DNA of 64,000 nucleotides from an uncultured Roseivirga sp. GTDB taxonomy: Bacteria > Bacteroidota > Bacteroidia > Cytophagales > Cyclobacteriaceae. This document shows, piece after piece, positions 8,120 to 16,921 of this stretch. The notes below the pieces were generated by a model. It made no database searches and was not told the origin of the DNA. It saw only the letters and a list, made by a program, of their open reading frames with translations. The stretch spans positions 1 to 64,000 of the forward strand of contig CANLOY010000010.1 of NCBI GenBank assembly GCA_947493005.1, given 5' to 3'. Every line of letters starts with the position of its first letter. Position 1 is the stretch's first letter. The position numbers and the translations under genes were made by a program.

Positions 8120-10795
8120 CTATAGGTCGTAGATGGCGCTAAATACCCAGTATCTTTTCTGGATAAAGTATTCGTAAGTGCTGATGAGGCTTTCGCTGAA
8201 TGAGTCTCTACGGACTCCGGTGGTGTTCAGCAAATTCATGCCCTCAACTTTAAACTCCCATTTTGTTTTCTTCTTTCTGAAGCCTAGTTCAGCATCCAGA
8301 ATAGAGAATTTACTAATGTTGTTGTAGTTGTTGTATTCGTAATCAACATCTAGCCTGAAGTGCTTTAAAAATCGAACATCCATTTTGACAAATGGCTTAT
8401 CATTTTCAAAATTGCTTGACGTATTGCTTCCTTCATAGTTATTAAAGGTTTTCTCGTAGCCCAGATCAAAGTTAAAAGCTTTGAAAAGGGTTGTAGAAAT
8501 TCCAACGTTGTAAGTCTGCTGGAAGGAAACGTTCTCATTTGCAATATCACTGATCAGGTTGTTGCTGATACTTCTGCTCAAGCGTACCCCACCCTCAATA
8601 CTAAAATCGTTGTAGCGTTTGCTACCATTAAGGTTGAGAGATAATGTTTCGTTGGCAGCATCAATGTTGGTAGGAGTGTTCACTCTTTCCAAGCCATTGA
8701 ACTGTATGATGTTGGTAACGTCATCCAACCTTTTAGAGTAGTTCAATCCTCCAAAAATGTTGAAGAAGCTAAACATATTAAAGTTGAAGTAATTGACACC
8801 AACATTGTGGTACAAACTATTTTTGAGTATTGGATTTCCTCCGAACAAAGAGTTGTAATTTCTTACAATTAAGCCTCTGGCTACATTTTGAATATCTGTA
8901 AACTCAGCTTGTACCCTATAGTTCAGTGAAATGGTATGTGAAGAAGCGATTTTGTATTGAGCATTTACGGAAGGTAATAGCAAGGTTTTGTCAAATGCCT
9001 CTTTGGTTCCTAATTGACGGTTCTCAATCCTGTAATGATGCAGGTTTAGACCTGGCGTCAAGGTTAGTTTACCCAACTTGGTTTTATAAGTTAAACCAGC
9101 ATAGAAATCCTTGAAAGTGTAATCCACATCATTAGATAAAGCAGGGTCGTTAATGGCAGATTCACTTTGGTTCAAGCGCTGAGCGATACTAGAAGTTAGT
9201 TTTTGACTGGTGTAGACATTGCCCAAACTCAAATTGATATGATTTGTTTTGTTCAGGATTCTGTAGTAGTTCAATACAGCTTCTTGCTTATCTGTAACTA
9301 TTTCCTTGAACTGTAAAAGGTTGAATGGATTGTCATTCGATAAGTTAATTAAAGAGGCAAATGGTCTTTCTGTAGTACTCAAATCATAAAGCGGGTCTTG
9401 AAACTTGTGTTCATGAGAAGCCTCCAGTGAAAACACGTCTTTGGTTCCTTTGGCGTAGAATGCCCTTAGTTGATTTTGGATAGACCATGGCTGCTGAGAA
9501 TTTACCCCTCCGATTAAATTATTTGTGCCTCTGAACTCAGAGTTTTGAGTGGAGGTATTTTCGGAATCAGAGCCTTTTAACAGAGCATTGTAATCAATTT
9601 GTAGGTTTGAGTTAGGTGTATACTTAGCCGCTAACTTTAGCATTCCGGCAGTTGATTGCGTATTGGTAGTGGAGGTCAACAATTCCTGATTGTCACCAGT
9701 TTGTAGTACGTATCGCCTTTGAGATATATTTCCTAAAGTATTGTCTACTTTAGAGCCTATGGCAAAGCCAGTTATGCTGAGTTTTTTCGATGGCGTCAGG
9801 CTATAGCTTAGTGCTAAAAGGTCATTCTTCAAATCTTGTGCGGAGTTTCTCTCTGCTGTTGGAAAACCTAAATCATTGGAACTTAAACGAATTGAAGATC
9901 CAGAGCCACTGGTTATTCCACCAAAACCTCCAGAGAACCTGAAGTAGTCCATCATTGTGAAGGCCAGTTTACCTACATTGTTGGATCCACCAATGAGGTT
10001 TAAGTTTGTTTTTGGGCCATAGTAAAAAGCATTGGCATGTCCTAAATAGCGACCCTCAGGCCCTCCTCCAGCCTTAATGTCACCAAAAACGATATTCTTT
10101 TTGTCTTCTTTTAGCTTAATATTTAGCGCAATTTGTTCACTTTGATTTACTCCACCCAAAGGGGCTACATCATTGAAGTTTCTTAACACCTGAACTTTGT
10201 CAACCACATTGGCTGGTAGGTTTTGAGTCATCAGTTTTGTATCACCACCAAATGATTCTTTACCATCTACAAGGAGCTTACTGACCTGCTTTCCTTCTAC
10301 TTTAACCTGACCATTTTCATCTACTTCAAAGCCAGGTAGCTCTTCTAATACTTCCCCTAGTTTGCGTTCATTCCCTTTTGCAAAAACATCTGCTTTGTAA
10401 GTAATGGTATCTCCCTGAATTAACACTGGCATTTCTGAAACCACCTCTACATCACCAAGCTTTTTTGAGTTCTCGTAGAGCTTAATTCTGGCGGGAGCGT
10501 CAGTGTTTTTTCTGGCTATAAAGTCACGCTCAAAGGGCAAAAAGCCAATAAAAGTAACTTTGAGCTTATAAGCCTTTCCGTCTTCCAGCGTAAGCCTGAA
10601 CTCACCCTTCTGATTGGTTACTCCAAAAGAAGCGATAGTATTTTTAACAGTGTCCATTGCCAGTACATTGGCAAACTGTAGCGGGACACCGACAGAGTCG
10701 GTGACTTCGCCAACAAAACCGATCTTTTGCTGTGCATTAAGTGTTGTACAAAATGCACATAGTGCAAAAGCGATTGTCAAGTAGATTTTTTTCAT
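8120..10795 (-). CDS. TonB-receptor-like outer-membrane beta-barrel protein with carboxypeptidase-regulatory-like domain
   Basis: 891 residues with a signal peptide ending near TLNAQQK. Residues about 27-110 form a carboxypeptidase-D regulatory-like beta-sandwich (GEVTDSVGVPLQFANVLAMD). Residues about 125-225 resemble a TonB plug (ELPGFEVDENGQVKVEGKQ, LVDGKESFGGD, VDKVQVLRNFND). The rest, from about 240 to the terminal aromatic strand, is a large beta barrel of the 'outer membrane beta-barrel family' common in Bacteroidota. The substrate is unknown and no SusD gene is adjacent. The gene lies 27 bp downstream of a GLPGLI-family gene, a pairing often seen, and both diverge from a two-component system likely to regulate them. 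Confidence 0.88.
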   Translation of the reverse strand: MKKIYLTIAFALCAFCTTLNAQQKIGFVGEVTDSVGVPLQFANVLAMDTVKNTIASFGVTNQKGEFRLTLEDGKAYKLKVTFIGFLPFERDFIARKNTDAPARIKLYENSKKLGDVEVVSEMPVLIQGDTITYKADVFAKGNERKLGEVLEELPGFEVDENGQVKVEGKQVSKLLVDGKESFGGDTKLMTQNLPANVVDKVQVLRNFNDVAPLGGVNQSEQIALNIKLKEDKKNIVFGDIKAGGGPEGRYLGHANAFYYGPKTNLNLIGGSNNVGKLAFTMMDYFRFSGGFGGITSGSGSSIRLSSNDLGFPTAERNSAQDLKNDLLALSYSLTPSKKLSITGFAIGSKVDNTLGNISQRRYVLQTGDNQELLTSTTNTQSTAGMLKLAAKYTPNSNLQIDYNALLKGSDSENTSTQNSEFRGTNNLIGGVNSQQPWSIQNQLRAFYAKGTKDVFSLEASHEHKFQDPLYDLSTTERPFASLINLSNDNPFNLLQFKEIVTDKQEAVLNYYRILNKTNHINLSLGNVYTSQKLTSSIAQRLNQSESAINDPALSNDVDYTFKDFYAGLTYKTKLGKLTLTPGLNLHHYRIENRQLGTKEAFDKTLLLPSVNAQYKIASSHTISLNYRVQAEFTDIQNVARGLIVRNYNSLFGGNPILKNSLYHNVGVNYFNFNMFSFFNIFGGLNYSKRLDDVTNIIQFNGLERVNTPTNIDAANETLSLNLNGSKRYNDFSIEGGVRLSRSISNNLISDIANENVSFQQTYNVGISTTLFKAFNFDLGYEKTFNNYEGSNTSSNFENDKPFVKMDVRFLKHFRLDVDYEYNNYNNISKFSILDAELGFRKKKTKWEFKVEGMNLLNTTGVRRDSFSESLISTYEYFIQKRYWVFSAIYDL

Positions 10796-10822
10796 GAGTT
10801 TTGACCTTTGTTATGGAAAGAT

Positions 10823-11683
10823 TTAGTTTCCTCCACCGATTTTGATGGACATACCATTTCCTCCTCCACTATATTTTTTGGACATTTCTTCCATCTTTTC
10901 TTCCATGATTTTTTGGAACTCTTCTCTGTTAACCTTTTTTCCTTTTTTTGGCTTTTTAATTTCTACCCCTTCTTCCGGGTTAAGAGTCACTTTAGTACAT
11001 AGGTAAGTCACCGATCCATTACTAACCTCCAGAATTAGCCCTGGTAGGCCCCAGTAGTTTTCCGGGCCATGTGAAACAGGGATTTCAGGAGTAAACCAAG
11101 CTTCTACCTTGATGGTATCGGTAGTGGTTTGAGGCTCAGCGTCTTCATCTTCAATATCTCCGAAAGTAAAGCTTTGTCGTTCTACGGTTCTGGTATAGAT
11201 TGCTTTTTGGGCAGTATAGTTTCCAATTTTTTTGCTTTCACCAGTGATTTGCCATTCTTGAGCTTCAAGCTCATCTTTTACTAGAAATGCTTTTCCAAAA
11301 ACATCCGATTCCTGCATAAACAGCTTTTCAGCAGTGTTTTTGTAAGTAGTGCTAGATGCTCCTCCGCCAACACTGAAGGAAACAACACGAACACCTCCAC
11401 CACTCGCACCGCCAGGTGCGTCTCCAAGGCTTTCATCTTCTTTCCAGGTAGACTCACTTAGGTTGAAGTTTAATGTGAACTCCTTTTGACCTTGTTTGGC
11501 CATCATGGACTGAAGTTGTTTTTCCATGTCTGGCGTTATTCCTTCTCCACTCATTTTGAAGCTTCTCATTTTCATTGCTGATTGGTATTTGGCAATTCCC
11601 TGAAAGTTTTGAGCATAAGTGGTAGTCACTCCGGATACCATTATGGCAAGTATTAAAAAGATTTGATTTCTGAGCTTTTTCAT
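10823..11683 (-). CDS. GLPGLI family protein
   Basis: 286 residues with a signal peptide ending near TYAQ. The motif that names the family is present near the C-terminal third (YWGLPGLILEVSNG), preceded by the usual IPVSHGPENY segment; the tail is Gly-rich (GGGN). GLPGLI proteins are secreted or periplasmic, restricted mainly to Bacteroidota, of unknown function, and commonly encoded beside TonB-dependent or barrel receptors as here. Upstream, three 10-bp-spaced GTTAA repeats separate it from the divergent histidine kinase gene. Confidence 0.92.
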   Translation of the reverse strand: MKKLRNQIFLILAIMVSGVTTTYAQNFQGIAKYQSAMKMRSFKMSGEGITPDMEKQLQSMMAKQGQKEFTLNFNLSESTWKEDESLGDAPGGASGGGVRVVSFSVGGGASSTTYKNTAEKLFMQESDVFGKAFLVKDELEAQEWQITGESKKIGNYTAQKAIYTRTVERQSFTFGDIEDEDAEPQTTTDTIKVEAWFTPEIPVSHGPENYWGLPGLILEVSNGSVTYLCTKVTLNPEEGVEIKKPKKGKKVNREEFQKIMEEKMEEMSKKYSGGGNGMSIKIGGGN

Positions 11684-11735
11684 TTTTTATAGATTTTGAG
11701 ATGTACAAATGAAAAAGGATTTAATCTGACTTACA

Positions 11736-11760
11736 GTTAACCAGTGTTAACGAGTGTTAA
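11736..11760. promoter_or_regulatory. Triple 10-bp direct repeat, likely response-regulator operator
   Basis: GTTAA occurs at 11736-11740, 11746-11750 and 11756-11760, exactly one helical turn apart, the last two inside identical AGTGTTAA words. OmpR/PhoB-type regulators bind tandem direct repeats of about 10-11 bp, and such a regulator is encoded in the adjacent divergent operon. The repeats lie about 50 bp upstream of the GLPGLI start and just upstream of the kinase promoter, so one array could control both directions. Binding is inferred. Confidence 0.5.
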
Positions 11761-11762
11761 GC

Positions 11763-11797
11763 TTTGATTCGCTTACTTACCAATCTCCGTATATTTG
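11763..11797 (+). promoter_or_regulatory. Putative promoter of the histidine kinase operon
   Basis: TATATTTG (11790-11797) matches the Bacteroidota -7 consensus TAnnTTTG. A TTTG at 11763-11766 gives a 23-bp spacer, at the long end of what is accepted. The box ends four bases before the GTG start codon, so the transcript would be leaderless or nearly so. Confidence 0.4.
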
Positions 11798-11801
11798 AAT
11801 T

Positions 11802-13298
11802 GTGAACGCCTTGAAATTCAAACGGATAATTTATTTGATCTCTGCTACAGTGTTGATTACTGTTGGCATTCAGGTATACAGAAATGTCCAGAATTATAAA
11901 ATGAATAAGCAGAGCTTCGTTAATGATGTACAACAGGCACTGGACTTAAGCGTTGAAGCATATTTTGCAAACCTTGCGAGAGAGGACATTTTTATTATGA
12001 CTGCTGGTAATAGGGTAGCAAGTGTCTCTTTACCAGATAGCTTGTTATTAACGGAGTTTCTTGACGATAGCACTCATGATCATGAACCCTCATTTTTTGC
12101 AGATGATATTTTTCGTTCAAGAGCCTTAGCAGATTCCATTAAATCAAGGCCATCACTTTCTTTTACTACGGGCCTTACTTTGTTTGATCAGACAGAAGTC
12201 CCTGTTACTATGCGTGGTACCAAGATTAAAAGTATAGGGTTTAGTACTGCCTGGCCGACAGATTCATTTCCGGATATGGAGGATTTCGTTAGAAGGATTA
12301 CTATTTCTTTGGCTCAAAACAGGGTGAACTTCGCTAAGCTCGATTCATTTTTAATTAATGAGCTAGAAAGGAAAAAGATCAAAATAGACCATGCGCTGTA
12401 TCATGAAATAGAGGATACTGTTTTTACCAGCAATGATAAAAAGTATGCCTTAAGCACCGTTTCCAAATCAACATACTTACCAGGCGATGAAGAGCTATCG
12501 GTTAAATTCAACAATGCATCTCTCATTGTGCTGAAAAGAGGTATGTTAGATCTCTTGATTTCCCTGATCATATCAGGGGCTGTCATTGGCTCATTGCTCT
12601 ATTTATATAGAATAATTACAGAACAGAAGCAGCTGGCAGAAATTAAGAACGACCTGATTAGCAACATTACTCATGAATTTAAAACGCCAATAGCTACAGT
12701 ATCCACAGCCATCGAAGCTATCTCTAATTTTAACCAAGCCAACGACCCAGTCAAGACGGCTAAATACCTGGATATTTCCAGCAATCAACTTCAGAAACTT
12801 AATGGGATGGTTGAAAAACTGCTGGAAACTGCTTCTTTGGATTCTGATGAGTTAGACTTGAGTTTGGAGGGAGTAGAAGTAGTTGAATTTACTCAACAGA
12901 TCTTTGATAAGTTTCATCTTATTAAAGGAGAAAAAAAGCTGATCTTTCAGACTGAGTTATCTGAAAAAATGAAAGAGATTGATCCTTTTCATATGGAAAA
13001 TGCTGTTTCAAACTTGCTCGATAACGCAATCAAATATGGGGGAAATGAGATTTCGATTCGTTTGTCGGAGAGCGAAGACAAAGTACTTTGGCAGGTACTT
13101 GACAATGGAGGCAAGATTGATAAGCAGCATCAACAACGTATTTTCGATCAATTCTATCGAGTGCCTACCGGAAATGTTCACGATGTAAAAGGCTTTGGTA
13201 TCGGTTTATATTACACCAAAAAGATTGTTGAAAAGCACGGAGGAGAAATTTCACTTTCTGTATCATCTAACAAAACAGAGTTTACTATAGAGGTTTAG
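11802..13298 (+). CDS. Two-component sensor histidine kinase
   Basis: 498 residues from a GTG. Two membrane helices (about 8-25 and 247-268) enclose a sensor domain of about 220 residues that I do not recognise. The HisKA phosphoacceptor is His291 in SNITHEFKTPIATV. The HATPase domain carries the N box (SNLLDNAIKYGG) and the GFGIGLYY glycine box, so it should be catalytically intact. The partner response regulator starts one base after the stop codon. Divergent from the GLPGLI/barrel operon across a repeat array, it probably senses an envelope signal and controls those genes. Confidence 0.93.
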   Translation: MNALKFKRIIYLISATVLITVGIQVYRNVQNYKMNKQSFVNDVQQALDLSVEAYFANLAREDIFIMTAGNRVASVSLPDSLLLTEFLDDSTHDHEPSFFADDIFRSRALADSIKSRPSLSFTTGLTLFDQTEVPVTMRGTKIKSIGFSTAWPTDSFPDMEDFVRRITISLAQNRVNFAKLDSFLINELERKKIKIDHALYHEIEDTVFTSNDKKYALSTVSKSTYLPGDEELSVKFNNASLIVLKRGMLDLLISLIISGAVIGSLLYLYRIITEQKQLAEIKNDLISNITHEFKTPIATVSTAIEAISNFNQANDPVKTAKYLDISSNQLQKLNGMVEKLLETASLDSDELDLSLEGVEVVEFTQQIFDKFHLIKGEKKLIFQTELSEKMKEIDPFHMENAVSNLLDNAIKYGGNEISIRLSESEDKVLWQVLDNGGKIDKQHQQRIFDQFYRVPTGNVHDVKGFGIGLYYTKKIVEKHGGEISLSVSSNKTEFTIEV

Positions 13299-13299
13299 C

Positions 13300-13980
13300 A
13301 TGTCAGAACAAACTAGGATTTTACTAGCCGAAGATGAGTTGGCGCTGGGTACCATTGTAAAGGAAAGCCTGGAAACCAGAGGTTTTGAAGTTTGTTATGC
13401 TCAAGATGGGCAAGAGGCCAAACAAATGTATCTGGAAAGTAAACCAGAATTATTGGTGCTTGACGTAATGATGCCCAAGAAAGATGGGTTTACTCTGGTA
13501 AAGGAAATCCGGAAAATGGACGACCGCATTCCGATCATTTTTTTAACAGCTAAATCCAGAACAGAAGATGTGGTAGAAGGCTTTGGTTATGGTGCTAACG
13601 ATTACCTGAAAAAACCTTTCAGCATGGAGGAGTTGATTGTTCGAATCAAAGCTCTTTTGGATAGGAAAAAGGATAAGAGTGCTTCCGAAGATGTGATTAT
13701 TGGAGAGTACAAATTCAACTTCTCTAAACAGACACTCATTTTTGATGGAAGTGAGATTATGTTGACTCATCGAGAGGCTCAGTTACTAAATGAGCTTCAT
13801 AGGCACAAAAACGAACTTACGGAAAGAACATTGATCTTGAATACACTTTGGGGTAATGATGATTTCTTTAATGCACGAAGCATGGACGTTTTTATCACAA
13901 AACTCCGAAAGAAACTTTCCTTGGACGAACAAGTGCAGATTATGAACGTTCGTGGTTACGGCTACAAATTGGTTTGCTGA
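13300..13980 (+). CDS. OmpR/PhoB-family response regulator
   Basis: 226 residues: receiver domain with acidic pocket AEDE near residue 11 and phosphoacceptor Asp55 in LLVLDVMMPKKDG, then FLTAKSRTED with the conserved Lys, and a C-terminal winged helix (LTHREAQLLNELHRH, RSMDVFITKLRKKL, VRGYGYKLV). It is translationally linked to the kinase gene one base upstream. Its 3' end overlaps the convergent LytTR gene by 19 bp. Likely DNA targets include the triple GTTAA repeat at 11736-11760. Confidence 0.93.
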   Translation: MSEQTRILLAEDELALGTIVKESLETRGFEVCYAQDGQEAKQMYLESKPELLVLDVMMPKKDGFTLVKEIRKMDDRIPIIFLTAKSRTEDVVEGFGYGANDYLKKPFSMEELIVRIKALLDRKKDKSASEDVIIGEYKFNFSKQTLIFDGSEIMLTHREAQLLNELHRHKNELTERTLILNTLWGNDDFFNARSMDVFITKLRKKLSLDEQVQIMNVRGYGYKLVC

Positions 13981-14735
13981 TTGAGTTTGTCTCGATAAGC
14001 TGGACTGATAGGAATTGTTGCTCCACCTTCAACCTCAATATTTTCTTTACTGTATGATTTAATGTGTTGTTGATTAACCACAAAGGATTTATGCACTCTG
14101 ATAAAAGATTCTCCTAACTCTTTTTGTGCCGACTTTAAACTTTGGTAAACAATAATCTTTTTATTGCTGGTTGTGTGGTAGGTAATATAGTTACCTAGTC
14201 CTTCAAGGTGAATGATTTCTGAAGGAAGAACTTTATGGATTCTTTTTTCAGACTTGAGTTCAAGTGGTTTTTGCTGACTGGATACACTTTCCTTTTTTAA
14301 CTCAGCAACCTCATTTTCTAAAGAAAGATATAGCAAGTAGATTTTGACTGCTACTAACAGTAGCGTTGTAGAGTTTATTAATATAACGGACCTGATAAGA
14401 TCACTTGGGTTTAGAAATGATTGAATTTGAAATACCGTTTCTTTTTCTTGAAAGAAGTAGATAAAACTACGCTGTAAAATTCCAGCTATAATCAAGGTTA
14501 ATGCATAGGCCAGAAAGAAATGTAAAAACCTCTTTTTAAGTAAAAACTTAGGTAGTAACGTGTATAGTGTAAAATAAACCACCAACACCCTTACTGGTAG
14601 TAATATAAACTCCAGATAAAATGAATCCAGGTATTGGCCATCCTTGGCCCAGATAAGCCCAAAAGAGAAATAATAGAGAAGCCAGAAACTAATGTGGCTT
14701 AGCATTCTTGAGCCAAAAAGGTATGGTGATTTCAT
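13962..14735 (-). CDS. Membrane-bound LytTR-domain transcriptional regulator
   Basis: 257 residues. Four hydrophobic helices span about residues 10-130, then a charged linker and a LytTR DNA-binding domain from about 160 (KVLPSEIIHLEGLGNYITYHT, SLKSAQKELGESFIRVHKSFVVN). No receiver domain, so signalling probably comes through the membrane helices. The gene is convergent with the OmpR-type regulator and overlaps it by 19 bp. Targets and signal are unknown. Confidence 0.88.
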   Translation of the reverse strand: MKSPYLFGSRMLSHISFWLLYYFSFGLIWAKDGQYLDSFYLEFILLPVRVLVVYFTLYTLLPKFLLKKRFLHFFLAYALTLIIAGILQRSFIYFFQEKETVFQIQSFLNPSDLIRSVILINSTTLLLVAVKIYLLYLSLENEVAELKKESVSSQQKPLELKSEKRIHKVLPSEIIHLEGLGNYITYHTTSNKKIIVYQSLKSAQKELGESFIRVHKSFVVNQQHIKSYSKENIEVEGGATIPISPAYRDKLNQQTNL

Positions 14736-14847
14736 TTACTCAAATAATTATGTCCTGCAAATCAGGGGTGTTGACATAAAAAGCCCTACACTTGGTATAA
14801 ATCGCACTTTTTGATTGATGACATTACTTAACATTGATCAAAAAATC

Positions 14848-16155
14848 ATGACCAAACTAAGGTTAATATTAGCGCTTTTTCTTGTAACAGTAAGTATAGT
14901 TCAGGCCCAATCTCTTGGCCGAAGAGCCACTTGGCAAGCCAGTATTGCGTGGCCATCTGCTAAACAGCCTGGAGCATTGATAAGAACAATTGTCAAAGGA
15001 AGCCCCTTAGATAAAGCAGGGCTAGTGTCGGGAGATAGAATTTTAAATGTTAATGGAAAAGCAATAGTAACTCCTGAAAACTGGGATAATGCTAACTATA
15101 ACATAAGAGCGGATAAAGAGATATCTATGGAAGTTAAGAGAGGAACTCAGATGATGAAATTTAAAGTCTGGCTGACCCCAATGCCAAAAGAATCTCATAA
15201 AGGGATTGATACTTACTATGAAGAAGTGGTAAGTGATTATGGAATTCGACAACGAACCATTATCACTAAACCTAAAGGGAGCGAGAAGTTACCGGCAATT
15301 TTCCTGATTCAAGGATTGAGCTGCTCTACAATAGAAAACTCTTCTTCAAGGAGTAATAATTGGGTGAAACTGATTGGGGATTTGGCAGAGAAGTCAGGTA
15401 TGGTACTGATGCGTGTTGATAAGCCAGGTGTTGGCGATAGCGAAGGAGATTGTAATTCAGTAGATTTTCATACTGAGCTTGCGGGGTATGAAGCGGCACT
15501 TAATGCTTTGAAGAGTAAGGACTATGTCGACACCACAAAGATTGTGGTTTATGGTAATAGTATGGGGAGTGCATTAGCTCCATACTTTGCTAATAAACAT
15601 AACCTGGCTGGTGTTATATCCGATGGTACATTCTTTAAAACCTGGTATGAGCATATGCTCGAGATAGAGCGTAGAATACTAAAGATTGAAGGAAATACTG
15701 AAGCGCAGATTCTTGAAAAAATGAATAAAGCCTTCATTCCATTGTACCATGGAATGTTGATTGAAAAGAAAAGCTTTAAGGAGGTTATTGATGAGATTCC
15801 TGCACTAAATGATTATCACAGGCAAGGGTTATTCCATATGTATGGAAGACCTGTGGAGTACTATCATCAAGTTCAGGATTTCAATTTTGCTGCAGAATGG
15901 GAGCAATTGAAAGTTCCGGTCAGAATCCGATGGGGAACGAATGATTGGATTATGTCTGAATTTGACAATGATATGATCATTGATGTTTTGGAAACTGCCG
16001 GGCACAAAGACCATGAACTATACAAGTTCCCTGGTATGGATCACTGGTCTACAATCCATCCCAGTTATAAGGAGAGCTTCGAGTTCAAGCCAGGAAAATG
16101 GGATGATAAAATAAGCCAGCAAATTATTGACTGGGTAAAGTACATGGTGAGATAG
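14848..16155 (+). CDS. Secreted alpha/beta hydrolase with N-terminal PDZ domain
   Basis: 435 residues from the ATG at 14848, which directly precedes a signal peptide ending IVQAQ; earlier in-frame ATG/TTG codons at 14815-14820 add only polar residues. A PDZ-like domain covers about 30-110 (GSPLDKAGLVSGDRILNVNG). The remainder is an alpha/beta hydrolase: FLIQGLSC oxyanion region, VDKPGVGDSEGDC, nucleophile elbow YGNSMGSA, late Asp in RWGTNDWI and catalytic His in MDHWST. Probably a periplasmic or surface peptidase/esterase of the S9-like group; the substrate is unknown. Confidence 0.85.
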   Translation: MTKLRLILALFLVTVSIVQAQSLGRRATWQASIAWPSAKQPGALIRTIVKGSPLDKAGLVSGDRILNVNGKAIVTPENWDNANYNIRADKEISMEVKRGTQMMKFKVWLTPMPKESHKGIDTYYEEVVSDYGIRQRTIITKPKGSEKLPAIFLIQGLSCSTIENSSSRSNNWVKLIGDLAEKSGMVLMRVDKPGVGDSEGDCNSVDFHTELAGYEAALNALKSKDYVDTTKIVVYGNSMGSALAPYFANKHNLAGVISDGTFFKTWYEHMLEIERRILKIEGNTEAQILEKMNKAFIPLYHGMLIEKKSFKEVIDEIPALNDYHRQGLFHMYGRPVEYYHQVQDFNFAAEWEQLKVPVRIRWGTNDWIMSEFDNDMIIDVLETAGHKDHELYKFPGMDHWSTIHPSYKESFEFKPGKWDDKISQQIIDWVKYMVR

Positions 16156-16160
16156 AGTGG

Positions 16161-16184
16161 TTTCCAAATGTGAACCTTTGGAAA
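16161..16184 (+). terminator. Hairpin after the alpha/beta hydrolase gene
   Basis: A perfect 8-bp stem (TTTCCAAA at 16161-16168 with TTTGGAAA at 16177-16184) with an 8-nt loop, starting six bases after the stop codon. No T-tract follows immediately (one begins near 16195), so termination is plausible but not certain. Confidence 0.4.
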
Positions 16185-16202
16185 ACTAGTCCTCCTTTTT
16201 AT

Positions 16203-16277
16203 CTTGAACAAAGTCGAGGGAATTTACTCAATAAGTTAAGAAGAGTTAGTTCTGAAGACCCTTCGGCCTTGCTCAGG
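16203..16277. repeat. Pair of degenerate inverted intergenic repeats
   Basis: CTTGAACAAAGTCGAGGG (16203-16220) and CCCTTCGGCCTTGCTCAGGG (16258-16277) are diverged copies of the same short element in opposite orientation, resembling the CCCTTCGAC...GCTCAGG dispersed intergenic elements seen in many bacterial genomes. The gap between the hydrolase and recX (16156-16402) otherwise shows no gene I would trust. Confidence 0.4.
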
Positions 16278-16402
16278 GTAGAAAGAAGTTTGAGGAAGGT
16301 GTTGATTCTTCTCCGTTTTGTAATCAACAGAACTTTTCTAGATGATCAAGTTTCAAAATGTATTGGTGAATACACCTTCAGAAATGCTAAAGAAAAGTAT
16401 TT

Positions 16403-16921
16403 TTGAAGGTGTTTTACTCTAAAGACAAACAGCCTAGAAAGCGGTTGGACCCTAAAACTGCAAAACTCAAAGCGGCTGACTTCTGTGCCTATCAGGAAAG
16501 GTCACAACAAGAAGTACGTGATAAACTCTATACTTATGGCTTGCATGAAGAGGAGGTTGAGGAAGCAATTGCAGAACTAATTATTGATGGTTTTATTAGC
16601 GAAGAGCGTTTCGCCAAAACATATGCCGGGGGAAAGTTTCGGGTGAAGGGCTGGGGAAAACGCAAGATCATTCAAGGTTTAAAGCAGCATAAAATTTCAG
16701 AGTACTGCATTAAGATTGCCATGCAGGAAATAAACCCTGAAGATTACTATTCAACTTTGGTAAAACATGCCGAGAAGAAACTTCCTACTATCAAGTCAAC
16801 TTCTGATTACATCAGAAAAGGTAAACTGACTCAGCACTTAATAGCTAAGGGTTTTGAAATGGATTTGATTTCAGAAGTTGTCTCCGATATTGTTAATAAT
16901 AAGATGAACGATCCGTCTTAG
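16403..16921 (+). CDS. recX: Regulatory protein RecX
   Basis: 172 residues from a TTG at 16403; a GTG two codons later is an alternative. The three-helix repeats typical of RecX are visible: AADFCAYQERSQQEVRDKLYTYG, EEAIAELIIDGFISEERFAKTYAGGKFRVKGWGKRKIIQGLKQH in two halves, and the C-terminal LIAKGFEMDLISEVV. RecX binds RecA filaments and limits recombination. No recA lies in this window. It overlaps the convergent Lnb-N gene by four bases. Confidence 0.88.
   Translation: MKVFYSKDKQPRKRLDPKTAKLKAADFCAYQERSQQEVRDKLYTYGLHEEEVEEAIAELIIDGFISEERFAKTYAGGKFRVKGWGKRKIIQGLKQHKISEYCIKIAMQEINPEDYYSTLVKHAEKKLPTIKSTSDYIRKGKLTQHLIAKGFEMDLISEVVSDIVNNKMNDPS

Noticed and set aside
14771-14801. TTGACA-N19-TATAAA resembling an enterobacterial promoter upstream of the PDZ hydrolase gene
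   Set aside because: The Bacteroidota housekeeping sigma factor does not use this consensus, and the spacer is long. Probably chance.
16170-16406. 78-codon open frame before recX
   Set aside because: It covers a terminator-like hairpin loop and two degenerate intergenic repeats, and its translation has no family features.
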